The notes under the pieces: model-generated
Seen by the model: only the letters and a program-made list of their open reading frames with translations
What the model was told of the DNA's origin: nothing
Database searches by the model: none
Shown: piece by piece, positions 63,652 to 64,000 of the stretch
Position numbering within the stretch: position 1 is the stretch's first letter
Layout of the letters: each line of letters begins with the position of its first letter
Assembly (NCBI GenBank): GCA_008729055.1
Contig: SDUX01000004.1
Location: 6,650,559-6,714,558, forward strand
Reading direction: 5' to 3'
Source of the DNA: Pyropia haitanensis
Taxonomy: Eukaryota; Rhodophyta; Bangiophyceae; Bangiales; Bangiaceae
Length of the DNA stretch: 64,000 nt
Program-made: the position numbers and the translations under genes

Positions 63652-64000
63652 ATGCGGTTCCAGACGGTGGGTCACCCGACGCGGGCGCGCGGGGGAAACC
63701 CGCCGCGTCCCGCGTTGGCGGCGGCGCTCCGCACCAACGCCGCGGCGGACGCGGGCAACCCGTGCGGGCGGCGGCCGCGCGGGTGGGGGGCAGCGTGGGG
63801 GGCCGCCCAGAGCGGCGGCGGTGGGGGACCCAGCTGCGGAGGGGGGGTGCCCCCCCCCCCCGACGGGGTCTTGCCCGCCCTCGCCACGCCCGCCGCGCTC
63901 GCCACCGCCACGGTAGCGGCGCCGACGCGGCGCGGCCGGCCGGGCGGCCCCCCCCCCCCCCCCGCCGCCTTGCACGTGGACGGGCGCCCGTCACGACCAT
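63652..64000 (+). CDS. Possible 5' part of a gene running off the window
   Basis: ATG 63652 opens a plus-strand frame with no stop to the window end (116 codons): MRFQTVGHPTRARGGNPPRP, then ALAAALRTNAAADAGNP, later GVLPALATPAALATATVAAP. These pieces look more protein-like than the opposite strand, but Pro/Gly runs interrupt them and the start lacks the ccATGG context. No domain visible. Confidence 0.3.
   Translation, partial: MRFQTVGHPTRARGGNPPRPALAAALRTNAAADAGNPCGRRPRGWGAAWGAAQSGGGGGPSCGGGVPPPPDGVLPALATPAALATATVAAPTRRGRPGGPPPPPAALHVDGRPSRP

Overview
The window is GC-rich eukaryotic nuclear DNA full of G/C homopolymers and GC trinucleotide repeats. It carries widely spaced, mostly intron-poor genes on both strands. 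A nuclear magnesium-chelatase H subunit with an apparent plastid transit peptide, coded in one uninterrupted 4.2-kb frame, points to a photosynthetic eukaryote. High GC, few introns and Ala/Gly/Pro-rich linkers would fit a bangiophyte red alga (Porphyra/Pyropia type); that placement is inference. Most confident starts sit in a ccATGG context.

Layout. 0.2-2.1 kb (-): VAP-like MSP-domain tail-anchored protein. 4.0-7.2 kb (+): Mediator subunit 1-like protein. 7.6-9.9 kb (-): membrane-anchored FG-GAP/VCBS + ASPIC/UnbV protein. 11.4-17.9 kb: a large inverted duplication whose two ~2.34-kb arms each carry a secreted Cys-rich protein gene, head to head around a 1.8-kb spacer. 20.0-21.8 kb: a 38-bp-TIR DNA transposon remnant with a 565-bp MITE inserted in its right terminal repeat. 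23.0-24.3 kb (+): hypothetical coiled-coil protein. 25.4-28.6 kb (-): AGC-type kinase with an interrupted PH domain. 32.7-34.9 kb (+): PAP2 lipid phosphatase with three introns. 35.3-36.8 kb (+): RS-rich protein, perhaps RPA34-like. 37.6-39.6 kb (-): protein ending in a DnaJ-type zinc finger. 41.0-45.2 kb (-): ChlH. 46.4-47.5 kb (-) and 48.1-49.5 kb (+): divergent alpha/beta hydrolase and PfkB sugar kinase. 52.0-52.9 kb (-): four-helix membrane protein with PPxY motifs. 62.2-62.9 kb (+): secreted expansin/EG45-like protein. A possible gene runs off the right edge. The rest is low-complexity or unassigned sequence, with a few weak gene candidates.

The genes do not form an operon or pathway cluster. 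Several recognisable proteins (VAP, MED1, RS/RPA34-like, and alternatively PfkB and the PAP2 N terminus) change reading frame exactly in long G or C runs. This suggests homopolymer length errors in the assembly, though short introns are not excluded. The most unusual structures are the palindromic Cys-rich gene pair and the nested transposon insertion.
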